Made by a program: the position numbers and the translations under genes. Below are positions 32,432 to 41,100 of a DNA stretch of 54,833 nt, piece by piece. This stretch comes from an uncultured Fibrobacter sp. (GTDB taxonomy: Bacteria; Fibrobacterota; Fibrobacteria; Fibrobacterales; Fibrobacteraceae). The notes under the pieces are model-generated. The model ran no database searches, was not told where the DNA came from, and was given only the letters and a program-made list of their open reading frames with translations. Position 1 is the first letter of the stretch. Every line of letters begins with the position of its first letter. The stretch is taken from positions 1 through 54,833 of the forward strand of contig CAMJHM010000009.1 of the NCBI GenBank assembly GCA_946405515.1. The letters run 5' to 3'.

Positions 32432-33169
32432 TTACTTGGAATCCTTGAAATACTTCGGAGTATTCTTGGCACCATGCTTCTTGAGTTCCTTGATCAGGCG
32501 CGGATAACCTTCGTTGGTCGCCCAGTCGAGCACAGAATAGCCCTGGCCGCACTTGGCGTTCACGTCGGCACCCTTGTTAATCAGGAACACCATCGCATCG
32601 AAGTTGCCACTCTTGACAGTCCAGTGGATGGGCAGATAACCGTCCGGGCCACGGACATCGAGCGGAGCACCGGCATCGGCGAGCATTTCGAGCACATCGA
32701 CATTGCCACGCTTAGCGGCAATCAGCACAGCACTACTCAGGCCAGCCGGATCAGCACCTTCCTTCTTCAGCTGTTCAAGAAGAATCGTGACCACTTCCTT
32801 GTTGCCCATCATCACAGCGTTATCGACAACCGATTCGCCATTGCTGTTGCGGACATCGGCCTTTGCACCATGAGCGAAGAGGTAGTTGAGCGACATGATG
32901 TTGCCCTTGTTGGCTGCGATAGCCACGGCATTGTTGCCATTATCGGCAGCGGCATCGATTTCAAACGAGGCCTGGAGGAACAACGTCATTTTGGCAGTAT
33001 CGCCATTTGCAGCATAAGACACGAACTGGTTCGGCGTAAAAGGAATTTTCCTCTTGGTCAGTTCCTTACGTACAGATTGCGGATTATTCGGGTCCATTTT
33101 ATCATCGCAAGCGGTCATCGCGAGCAACAAGCTCAAAGCGCACATGCCAAATATTTTTTTCTTCATCAT
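32432..33169 (-). CDS. Ankyrin-repeat lipoprotein
   Basis: A 245 aa lipoprotein: signal with Cys21 (LLLAMTAC), Asp at +2 and +3, then about five ankyrin repeats from about residue 50 to 235 (NGNNAVAIAANKGNIMSLNY, GYLPIHWTVKSGNFDAMVFL, GYSVLDWATNEGYPRLIKEL). GGAG precedes the ATG. By the E. coli Lol rule Asp at +2 would retain it in the inner membrane; whether this applies in Fibrobacter is unknown. A protein-binding role in the periplasm is likely. Single gene with its own terminator. Confidence 0.85.
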   Translation of the reverse strand: MMKKKIFGMCALSLLLAMTACDDKMDPNNPQSVRKELTKRKIPFTPNQFVSYAANGDTAKMTLFLQASFEIDAAADNGNNAVAIAANKGNIMSLNYLFAHGAKADVRNSNGESVVDNAVMMGNKEVVTILLEQLKKEGADPAGLSSAVLIAAKRGNVDVLEMLADAGAPLDVRGPDGYLPIHWTVKSGNFDAMVFLINKGADVNAKCGQGYSVLDWATNEGYPRLIKELKKHGAKNTPKYFKDSK

Positions 33170-33317
33170 TTCAGCTCCAGAAGAATGGTTGTTATAAATC
33201 TAATGCTAAAACTACACTTTTTTTTAGCGAAATCGTACAGAAAAAAAACAATTTACACCAAATTCCTTTTTCCCGACTATACCGGAATCGCCCGCGAACC
33301 ACTTTGTTTACAAAAAT

Positions 33318-35597
33318 TTACCGTTTCTTGACGATTTTCAGACGTTCCCCTGGCTTGACCTTTGTATCGTTCAAACCGTTCCAACGCACGATTTCCTCTA
33401 TCGTTACCTTGTACTGGCGGGCAATGTCCCAAAGGCCCTCGCCCTTCTTCACCGTATGGATAACCTCCCCCGAATTCAACGGAGCGGAGTCCCCTTCTTC
33501 GTCGATTTCCCCCTGAACCCGGATAACCTGTCCCGGATGGATGGCGTTGGAGGAACCCATATTATTCAGGCGACGAATCATGTCGGTCGTCGTGGAGAAC
33601 CGTCTAGAAATGCTGTACAAGTTGTCGCCGGCCTGCACCGTGTACATTCCGTCCGTACTGGAGGCCTGGACCGCTGAGGTCTGGGCAACCGAGACCTTCT
33701 GCTTCTTTTCGGCCTTGCTAGCCTTCTTCTTTATCTGTGAAAGGCTCGGGACCGCCAAAGTATCGCCAACGCGCAGGCGCTTCGAGAAACCGTCATTCGC
33801 ATAGAGCAGCGATACCACAGGAATCCTGAACAACTTGGCAATGGATGCATAAGTATCACCGGATTCAACCACATACTTGTTTTTGAGCGGGACCTTGGTC
33901 GGGATGACAACAGAGGGTTTCATATCCGGTTTCGAAACGAATAACGTATCGCCCGACTTGATCATCGCGCTTGCACTCATCGAATTCCAAGTACGCAAAG
34001 ACTCTTGCGAGACCCCATACATACGGGCCACAGAGGCGAGATTGTCCCCAAGTTTTGCCACATAGATTTTCACCTTGACCGGTTTCTTGCCCGAAGACTT
34101 CCTCGGTTTGACCTTGACAGGAATCAAGAGATTCCGCCCCACGCGGATTCTCGAGTTCTTCATGTTGTTCGCCTGCTTGATCTCGGAAACCGAAATCCCG
34201 TACTTCCGGGCAATCATCCCCAAGTTCTCGCCTCGGCGCACCTTGTGGTGGGCCCAGCTGGAGAAGTTGTTCTTTTCCATCTTGTCGTAGTTATCGACAA
34301 AGGCGGGGCGTTTGCCCACAGGCAAGCGCAGCACGTACGAACTTTTGTCCGGCGGCGTACACCACATCACCAATTCCATGTTCAAGTCGCGCAGCGTATC
34401 CTCGGGAACCTTGATAGCCTTGGCCACCTGCTCCAGCGAGAAGGAATCAAAAACCGTCACGGTATCGTATTCCGGCAGGTGCTGCTGCGTAATGGTCATC
34501 TCGTAATGTTCCGGGAAATGCCCAATCACCATAGCGGCCAAAATGCGCGGCACATAGCGCATGGTCTCCTTGGGGAGCGCCAAATCCCAGTAGGTAATTG
34601 CCTGGCTGGTATCACGGGTCGTATCGGCCTTCATCTCGGCAATCAGGCGCCGCACACGGCCTTCACCACAGTTATAGGCAGCCATCGCCAGCAACCAGTC
34701 CCCGAACTCGTCGTACAACCGGGATAAGTATTTTGCAGCAGCATCGGTCGCAAGCACGGGGTTACGGCGCATGTCCACCCAAAAGTTGACATCCAGGCCA
34801 TAACGTTTACCTGTTTCCGGGATAAACTGCCACATGCCCGAAGCCTTTGCACGGCTGTATGCCTTCACCTTGAAGCCAGATTCCACGAGAGCCAGGTAAA
34901 CCAAGTCCTTGGGCAAGCCATTCTCGGTCAAGGCGGCACTAATCAAAGAATCGTAGGCGGTCTTGCGGTTCAGCGAGCCCTCCGTGAACGCACGGGCGCT
35001 CGTTGTCATGTAGAATATTTCTTGCTGAACACGTTCGTTAAATTCAATGGGGAGCGTAAACTGCCGAACGTCCAAAGTATCAAGGAAATTTTCGATGACC
35101 TGCAACGAAGCGCTGTCGGCGGCATTTTCGTCCAAATCGTCAACACCTTCGATGGCGACCTCGTTCTTGAGATACGTATCTTCCTTCTTGTCCGTCTCAC
35201 CAAGGTTGGGGTACACCTCGTCCATGGCTCTCAAAATCCGCTCGGGCATCTTGGACCGGTAAAGGGAGTCCTCTACCTCGGAAACGTTCATGTATTGGGT
35301 ATCTAGCTTTTCGGCAACCAGCTGGTTCAGCGACTGCTCGAAATAATGCCGGGCAAGGCTCCATTCCTGATTTTCCATGGCTTGCAAGCCATACTGGTAA
35401 TACTGCCACGATGGACGAATCGCAAGCGAATCCGAGACCATCTCCCTCAAGGCAAGCTCGGCAAAAGACTTTGGATCCGTCTCCGAGCCATTCACCTCAC
35501 CCATGGAGGATGCGGCTTGGCGGGGAGAGCAAGCGACAACTAGCGTAGCCAGAACGGCTACGACTACCAAGTCAAGAAAGCGAGACCAGGAAATCAC
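33318..35597 (-). CDS. MltD-like lytic transglycosylase lipoprotein with five LysM domains
   Basis: A 759 aa protein: N-terminal signal with lipobox Cys23 (ATLVVAC), a unique region (about 25-200), an SLT/MltD catalytic domain (about 200-340) with catalytic Glu in YLALVESGFKVKAYSRAKAS, GMWQFIPETGKRYGLD and MAAYNCGEGRVRR, then five LysM repeats to the C-terminus (VRRGENLGMIARKYGI, VAKLGDNLASVARMYGV, VESGDTYASIAKLFRI, VQAGDNLYSISRRFST, VKKGEGLWDIARQYKV). It cleaves peptidoglycan glycan strands. Start is GTG 35597, overlapping the stop of the tiny acidic gene by 4 nt (GTGA). More LysM units than the usual two or so of MltD. Confidence 0.9.
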   Translation of the reverse strand: MISWSRFLDLVVVAVLATLVVACSPRQAASSMGEVNGSETDPKSFAELALREMVSDSLAIRPSWQYYQYGLQAMENQEWSLARHYFEQSLNQLVAEKLDTQYMNVSEVEDSLYRSKMPERILRAMDEVYPNLGETDKKEDTYLKNEVAIEGVDDLDENAADSASLQVIENFLDTLDVRQFTLPIEFNERVQQEIFYMTTSARAFTEGSLNRKTAYDSLISAALTENGLPKDLVYLALVESGFKVKAYSRAKASGMWQFIPETGKRYGLDVNFWVDMRRNPVLATDAAAKYLSRLYDEFGDWLLAMAAYNCGEGRVRRLIAEMKADTTRDTSQAITYWDLALPKETMRYVPRILAAMVIGHFPEHYEMTITQQHLPEYDTVTVFDSFSLEQVAKAIKVPEDTLRDLNMELVMWCTPPDKSSYVLRLPVGKRPAFVDNYDKMEKNNFSSWAHHKVRRGENLGMIARKYGISVSEIKQANNMKNSRIRVGRNLLIPVKVKPRKSSGKKPVKVKIYVAKLGDNLASVARMYGVSQESLRTWNSMSASAMIKSGDTLFVSKPDMKPSVVIPTKVPLKNKYVVESGDTYASIAKLFRIPVVSLLYANDGFSKRLRVGDTLAVPSLSQIKKKASKAEKKQKVSVAQTSAVQASSTDGMYTVQAGDNLYSISRRFSTTTDMIRRLNNMGSSNAIHPGQVIRVQGEIDEEGDSAPLNSGEVIHTVKKGEGLWDIARQYKVTIEEIVRWNGLNDTKVKPGERLKIVKKR

Positions 35598-35794
35598 TGG
35601 TCGTAGTCCAGATCCTCGGCATAGTCAGACCAGATCTGGTCCCTCTTGAAAGAAGGCTGGTCAAAGTCGACCTCTTCGTCGAGTTCTTCTTCTTCTTCTT
35701 CCTCTTCCTCGGTTTCTTCTTCATTCGGGAACGGGACGGTGGCATCAAAGCCATCACCCTTCGGACGTCGACCGCAATAGTAAGCAAAACTCAT
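35594..35794 (-). CDS. Tiny acidic protein upstream of the lytic transglycosylase
   Basis: A 66 aa cytoplasmic protein whose centre is a nearly pure Glu run (EEETEEEEEEEEE), followed by an Asp-rich tail ending in EDLDYDQ. GGAAGG lies upstream of the ATG. Its TGA overlaps the GTG of the transglycosylase gene, so the two are coupled. No known family recognised. It may be genuine given its ribosome site and coupling, but it is compositionally extreme. Confidence 0.65.
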   Translation of the reverse strand: MSFAYYCGRRPKGDGFDATVPFPNEEETEEEEEEEEELDEEVDFDQPSFKRDQIWSDYAEDLDYDQ

Positions 35795-35815
35795 GTAGTT
35801 TTCCCTTCCTTTGTG

Positions 35816-35974
35816 TTAATGCAAAACTCGTTCAATACCAAACCAAATAACCCCGCACAACGCAAAAGCAGCCACGACCTGCAATAGAATCAACCAATTG
35901 TTGATTTTGTAGGCCTTTTGTGACTTCCTGTGCCAAGCCGGACGACCGGTATTGGAATATCGTTCTCTTACCAC
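35816..35974 (-). CDS. Small single-pass membrane protein (52 aa)
   Basis: A 52-residue frame starting at GTG: a basic N-terminus (MVRERYSNTGRPAWHRKS) followed by one hydrophobic helix (about 27-46, WLILLQVVAAFALCGVIWFG) and a short tail. It ends 21 nt before the acidic gene's ATG. There is no Shine-Dalgarno sequence, but TATATT (35983-35988) ends 8 nt before the GTG, fitting the leaderless pattern. It fills most of the otherwise empty 35795-36048 gap. Function unknown; it could anchor or regulate the transglycosylase (inference). Confidence 0.55.
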   Translation of the reverse strand: MVRERYSNTGRPAWHRKSQKAYKINNWLILLQVVAAFALCGVIWFGIERVLH

Positions 35975-35982
35975 GAAATGGA

Positions 35983-35988
35983 AATATA
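35983..35988 (-). promoter_or_regulatory. -10 box (TATATT) of the small membrane protein/transglycosylase unit
   Basis: TATATT ending 8 nt before GTG 35974; TTGTTT lies 15 nt upstream of it as a weak -35. Confidence 0.4.
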
Positions 35989-36014
35989 CACATAATCTGA
36001 AAAAAACAAGTGGT

Positions 36015-36043
36015 TTGGCAAAAATATTTTTAATTTCTATGGT
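36015..36043 (+). promoter_or_regulatory. Candidate promoter of the TSP3 barrel gene
   Basis: TTGGCA (36015-36020), 17-nt spacer, TATGGT (36038-36043), ending 5 nt before the ATG at 36049. A leaderless mRNA would result. Alternatively GGTG at 36041-36044 could be a weak ribosome site. Confidence 0.35.
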
Positions 36044-36048
36044 GATTT

Positions 36049-38097
36049 ATGAAAAAAACGCTCCTGGCCCTATTTTCTTCTGCAATTTCCCTGTTTGCAC
36101 AGACTGGAATATCTAAGAGTGCGGAGGGGGTAAGGGTACCTTCGGCATTCACCTTGGGTCAGGGCATTCTATACACCTCTATCGGATTTGAGACCGTCAG
36201 CGATGGCGAACCGCTAGCCCTTGGCGGGTACTACACCGACAAATCCGGGAAAAAGGTCAGCATCGACAACAGTGCCGCCTCGTCGTCTTTTTCGGCATTT
36301 GTCTCCTATGGAGCGCTAGATTATCTGGAACTCGGGATGTTCGTCCCCGTCCACTACGATGGCGATGTCGGCGAAACCGAACTCGAAGGGACCGCCCTCG
36401 GCGACATCCAGTTTTATGTAAAAGGAAGCCTCCCGACGGCCATTCCTGTACAACTTGGGGGGTCTCTCGAGCTATACGCCCCCAGCGGCAGCGAATCCAC
36501 GGGGTTTAGGCCAAGGCATGTCTGGTACATTCAAGGCGATAAAGAATCTTACGCCTATACGGCCAGTTCCTGGTCGATGGCTGTGACTTTTTATGCGACG
36601 CTGTACAATTTCAGCCTCATCCACTGGAACAACTACATCGGCTTTCTCAAGAGCATGAGCAACAAGAATATCACGATGCTCTGGGGTACGGGCCTATACT
36701 TTTTCCCGAATAAAATCCTGAGCCCCTCCCTTGAACTTTCTGGAGAGACAAGGCTTTCCAGCAAGGAGATTTCCCTGGCTCCGCTTTACGACCCGCTGCG
36801 ATTCACGCCAGGCATCCGCCTGCACCTCCCCCGCCAGACGGACCTCTCTGTGGGTGTCGACATTGGGCTCGGATTCATGAAGAAAATCCAAGAAAGGCGC
36901 GGTTTACCCGTCACACGGGAAACCGACGAACAGACAATACAATACCGCATAGCCGGGCAACCCAAAATCGGCGTGACCGTCAGCTTAAACAAGACCTTTG
37001 ATTTTAGCTGGAAAGATTCAGACCACGACGGCATTATCGACCGCATGGACCTCTGCCCGGGATCTGCACTGGGTGTCGCAGTGAATCAGCGTGGTTGCCC
37101 CGTCGACGAGGACAGGGACGGCGTATTAAACATCGTCGACGACTGCCCCAACACTCCGAGCGGTGTCTACGTGGACTACAGGGGCTGCCCTATCGACAGC
37201 GACCAAGACGGAGTGCCCGACTACCTGGACATGTGCGACAACACCCCCGAAGGCACCGCCGTAAACAAAAAGGGATGTACGCTCGATTCCGATGGCGATG
37301 GAGTCAACGACAACGCAGACAAGTGCCCCAAATCCATTCCTGGCGAAAGAGTTGACGGAGACGGCTGTCCGCTGGACGAAGACCACGATGGCGTGCTCAA
37401 CGTGGAAGACAATTGTCCAGGAACACCGAAGGGACTGGTTGTCGACCGTACCGGTTGCCCGCTGGACTTCGACAGGGACGGAATCCCCGACAGCGAAGAC
37501 AACTGCCCTAACAGTGTCGAAGGTGAAATTATTGACGAGAACGGTTGCCCCATGGACACGGACCATGATGGCGTACCGGACTCCAAGGACCAGTGCCCAG
37601 AAACCCCCAGCGGGATGCTTGTGGGCATCAATGGTTGCCCGTCCGATCGCGACCGCGACGGCGTACCGGACTACCTGGACAAGTGCCCGAACACCCAACC
37701 CAATATACCGGTCGACTCTACGGGTTGTAACCGAGACACAGACCAGGACCACATTCCCGATTACTTGGACAAGTGCCCCGGCACATTCCCAGGCATCAAG
37801 GTCGACGGCTCCGGGTGCCCAGTTAACAATAAGTATAGCCTCGAGGCCATCTCGAAGAGAGTCCAATTCATTTCGGACGGTGGCACGCGACTCATGAATT
37901 CAAGTTTCACCGCACTGAACGATGTCATCTACCTGATGCGGCGTTTCAATTTCAAACTCACTGTCGTCTGTAGCAATCAAGTGCAAGCAGACAACATCGT
38001 GGACTATTTTGAATCTAAAGGATTCCACGAAGACGATGTGACAGTACAAATAAAACCGGGGAGCGCAGTTCGATTCTTGCGCACCCCGGCAAATTAA
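36049..38097 (+). CDS. Outer-membrane beta-barrel protein with nine thrombospondin type-3 repeats and OmpA-like C-terminus
   Basis: A 682 aa protein: signal peptide (MKKTLLALFSSAISLFAQ), a predicted beta-barrel (about 20-320, alternating hydrophobic strands), nine consecutive 30-residue TSP3 repeats (about 323-592; pattern DxDxDGxxDxxDxCP...GCP), rich in Ca2+-binding Asp, then a C-terminal stretch like an OmpA domain (RVQFISDGGTRLMNSSF). The peptidoglycan-binding core of OmpA (the GHTD...NxxLSxxRA region) is reduced or missing. TSP3/OmpA proteins are common in Fibrobacter and Bacteroidota outer membranes. Convergent with the giant cadherin gene. Confidence 0.82.
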   Translation: MKKTLLALFSSAISLFAQTGISKSAEGVRVPSAFTLGQGILYTSIGFETVSDGEPLALGGYYTDKSGKKVSIDNSAASSSFSAFVSYGALDYLELGMFVPVHYDGDVGETELEGTALGDIQFYVKGSLPTAIPVQLGGSLELYAPSGSESTGFRPRHVWYIQGDKESYAYTASSWSMAVTFYATLYNFSLIHWNNYIGFLKSMSNKNITMLWGTGLYFFPNKILSPSLELSGETRLSSKEISLAPLYDPLRFTPGIRLHLPRQTDLSVGVDIGLGFMKKIQERRGLPVTRETDEQTIQYRIAGQPKIGVTVSLNKTFDFSWKDSDHDGIIDRMDLCPGSALGVAVNQRGCPVDEDRDGVLNIVDDCPNTPSGVYVDYRGCPIDSDQDGVPDYLDMCDNTPEGTAVNKKGCTLDSDGDGVNDNADKCPKSIPGERVDGDGCPLDEDHDGVLNVEDNCPGTPKGLVVDRTGCPLDFDRDGIPDSEDNCPNSVEGEIIDENGCPMDTDHDGVPDSKDQCPETPSGMLVGINGCPSDRDRDGVPDYLDKCPNTQPNIPVDSTGCNRDTDQDHIPDYLDKCPGTFPGIKVDGSGCPVNNKYSLEAISKRVQFISDGGTRLMNSSFTALNDVIYLMRRFNFKLTVVCSNQVQADNIVDYFESKGFHEDDVTVQIKPGSAVRFLRTPAN

Positions 38098-38108
38098 TCC
38101 CGATTCTC

Positions 38109-38140
38109 TCGGGAGCATTCCCGAATATTATTTCTTTTTC
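38109..38140 (+). terminator. Terminator of the TSP3 barrel gene
   Basis: TCGGGA - GCAT - TCCCGA stem (38109-38124) followed by ATATTATTTCTTTTT. The T-run doubles as the Lys-rich 3' end of the convergent gene. Confidence 0.6.
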
Positions 38141-41100
38141 GTAATCGGGCGCTTATAACCAAACGGTTTGAGCATTTCTTCGCTCACACGGCGCTTGGCC
38201 CCAATCTTGCCAGCCTTGTCTTCACCATTGACCGGAGGCAACGTGCAACGGAGCGTACTGTACATAGTGACATCCGTCTTGTACACGTAAGCCCCTGTAG
38301 CGAGGAGTTTGCCGCTCTTAGACCTCAAATCACCATTCATGTCGGGTTTAAGTTCCATGAACATGGAAAGCATACCGGCATCGTCAACATAATCTGGATC
38401 GTCCAGTTCCAGCGAGAAAGTGTACTTGTCGACAAACTGGCCAAGGTTTGTGTAAATCCAGACATCGACAACCATAGTCGTCAAATAAAGGCTAGCCTTG
38501 CTGATATCACTCGGGAGAGATTGGACAAACTCCGTCGAACAATACTTTTCAGCATAAGCCTGCACCGACATCTTTTTGCTGTCCTTGGCATCGACACCAT
38601 CCACAGCAACAACACCATCTTTAACCAAGTCGTCCAGCGTAGCAAGGCCTTGCACAGCATTCACGACCGGGAGTTTGGCATCAATTACGAGAGTCGGTCC
38701 AAGATGCCCCTTGAGCCCAGGATAAGGTTCATCGCCGGAACCGGACTTGGTTTTCTTTCCACCGGCGAGCACAACGCTTTCGGCACCCTCGCGAACATTG
38801 TAAAGGCTCACAGCAAACGTCTCGCCGTTCTTCGGAGCCTTTGAACCATAATACTTGGCAACTTGTTCATCGTCAATTACGGTCACAGGTTTTTCAACGG
38901 AAATAGCCACATCCTTGATACCCTTGACCACAACGAAGATGACAGCAGAATCGGTATTGCCCGCTTTGTCACGATAGTAGCGGATGATGGGGTTCGTCCC
39001 CTTCTGGAGGCCCTGGGTTACAAGAGTATCCTGAACAACGCCATCTACAGTCCACTTCACATCAACAAAATTGGAGTGCAAAACGGTTCCGTCTGCAGGG
39101 GAAACAATTTCGACCTTCGGGCGAGTCTTGTCAAGCACCATGTACAGAGACTTGGTCGAAGTATTTCCGTACTTGTTCGTGTAGCTGTAGCTAATGTCAA
39201 ATCCGGCATTACCTTCATCGTCCCTAGCAAACTTACCCTTCGAATCAACACCATACGACACATTGATGGAATTGTCGTTAGAATCCACGTAGTCGTACGA
39301 AACTGTATAGGTCGAACCATTACGGCCTTCAATCACTTTGCCCGTCGATGCATCGGCCTGGTAAGAAATAACCACATCCTTACCATCGACAGTCATCTTA
39401 TAAGACACCGTGATTTCCTTCTTACCACTTTCGCCCTTGACAAGTTCACCCTTGAAGTTCGTATGGTACGTGACCGTGACCTTGTTGCCGTTTACGAGTT
39501 CCGTGTAAGACACCTCCAAGACCTCGCCGTTCAACTGGAGCACCTTCTTGTCTTCGGTGGCATTGCGGTCCAAGGTAATCTTAGCATCGACAATCTTGTC
39601 CATCGTCTTTGTAAACGTACTCGAGGATATGTACAGGGAATCCAGTTCCAGGTTCACTGTAAAGGTATCCAGTTTAGACGAGCCCGGATCCTTGACAGAA
39701 ACAAACACCTTGTTCTTTTTCTCGTTCACGTAGTAGGCGGTATCTCCTTCTTCCTTTTCCTCGACAACCGTGAATATGTTGGAGGCCTTGACGTCTTTAT
39801 CCTTCGTCGACACAGTCACTATCGGCGAATCGGAACTTACGTAAACGATAACCGTATCGGCTCCGCTGTGGTTTTTCTTCGGGTCCTTGAACTTCTTGAT
39901 GATGATGTTCTTCCCATCTTTCAGTTCTTCAGTACCGTAGCGAGGAGTACCGTCTTCGGTCCATTCAAGATCGATGGAGTAGCGGTTCGTATAGATGGTG
40001 TCCGGCATCAGCCACACGGAATCAGGCGTTTCACCACGGGTGATAACAACCTTCGACCATTCCTCGACATCCTTCACCTTAATCGTGATGTCGTTCGTAT
40101 CGCTAAATTCGCCATCGGTTACCGAGACCTTGAGAACATAGATGGAATCCTGTTCGTAATCCAGAGAATCAATGAGCTTGATAGTACCATCTGTCAGCAC
40201 TTCGAACCCAACACTCTTGCTTATCAGCTTGAATGTGTGTCGCGTAAACTGCTTGGCCGTATCCAAGTCGTCAGCAATGATGATTCCGATAGTTGTGCCA
40301 ATCTTTTCGTCTTCCGAGACCGTGAACGTCTGCGGCGGGAGCGTCACAGGTTCATTCACATCGGTAATTCTCACCGTTATCAGCGTATCGCTCGAACCAC
40401 CATGTTCATCGAACACAGTCACCTCGAACGTGAGCGAATGAGTCTTTTCGTAATCGAAGGCAGTACTGTCTTTTACCTTCATCACACCATCCTCAGAAAC
40501 AGTGACATAATCCACCTTGGACTTGAGCTTATAAGTGAACACGGAATCGTTCTGGTCTTCGTCGGCGGCAGTCAGCTGGCCAATGACGTAGCCCTTCTTG
40601 GGGTTCTCCGGGAACTCATAAGAGTCTTCCGATGTAAAGTACGGATTGTCGTTTACGTCGTTCACGCGAATAGTCATCGTCGCCGTATCCTTGAGCGAGG
40701 TATCGGCCTTGTCGATAACCATCACGGTGATGGAATAGATGGAATCCTGGTTGTACTTGAGGACAACACGGGTCTGGATAGTTCCGTCTTCCTTGACAAT
40801 GAACTCAGCCGTATCCCCAGCGATGGCGACAAACTTGTGCTGGATAAACCGAGCCGCCGTATCGAGGTCGCTCGTGAGCGAATCCAGCTTGCCAAAGGAG
40901 GATTTTGTCGGAAGGTTCTCGTCGACATAGAATGTACCCGGCTCAATCGAGGGCATTTCATCCACGTCTATGACATTGATGATGACCTTGGCCGTGTCGT
41001 ACTGATAATATTGTGCTCCGGCGGGGTTGTTGTCGCAAACCACGACCTTGACGGCATACACGTTCACTTTCTCGTAATCGAGGACCATGGAGTCATTCAC

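Noticed and set aside
37126..37866. 246-codon open frame on the minus strand
   Set aside because: Shadow of the TSP3 repeat array; its own periodicity only mirrors the 90-nt repeats.
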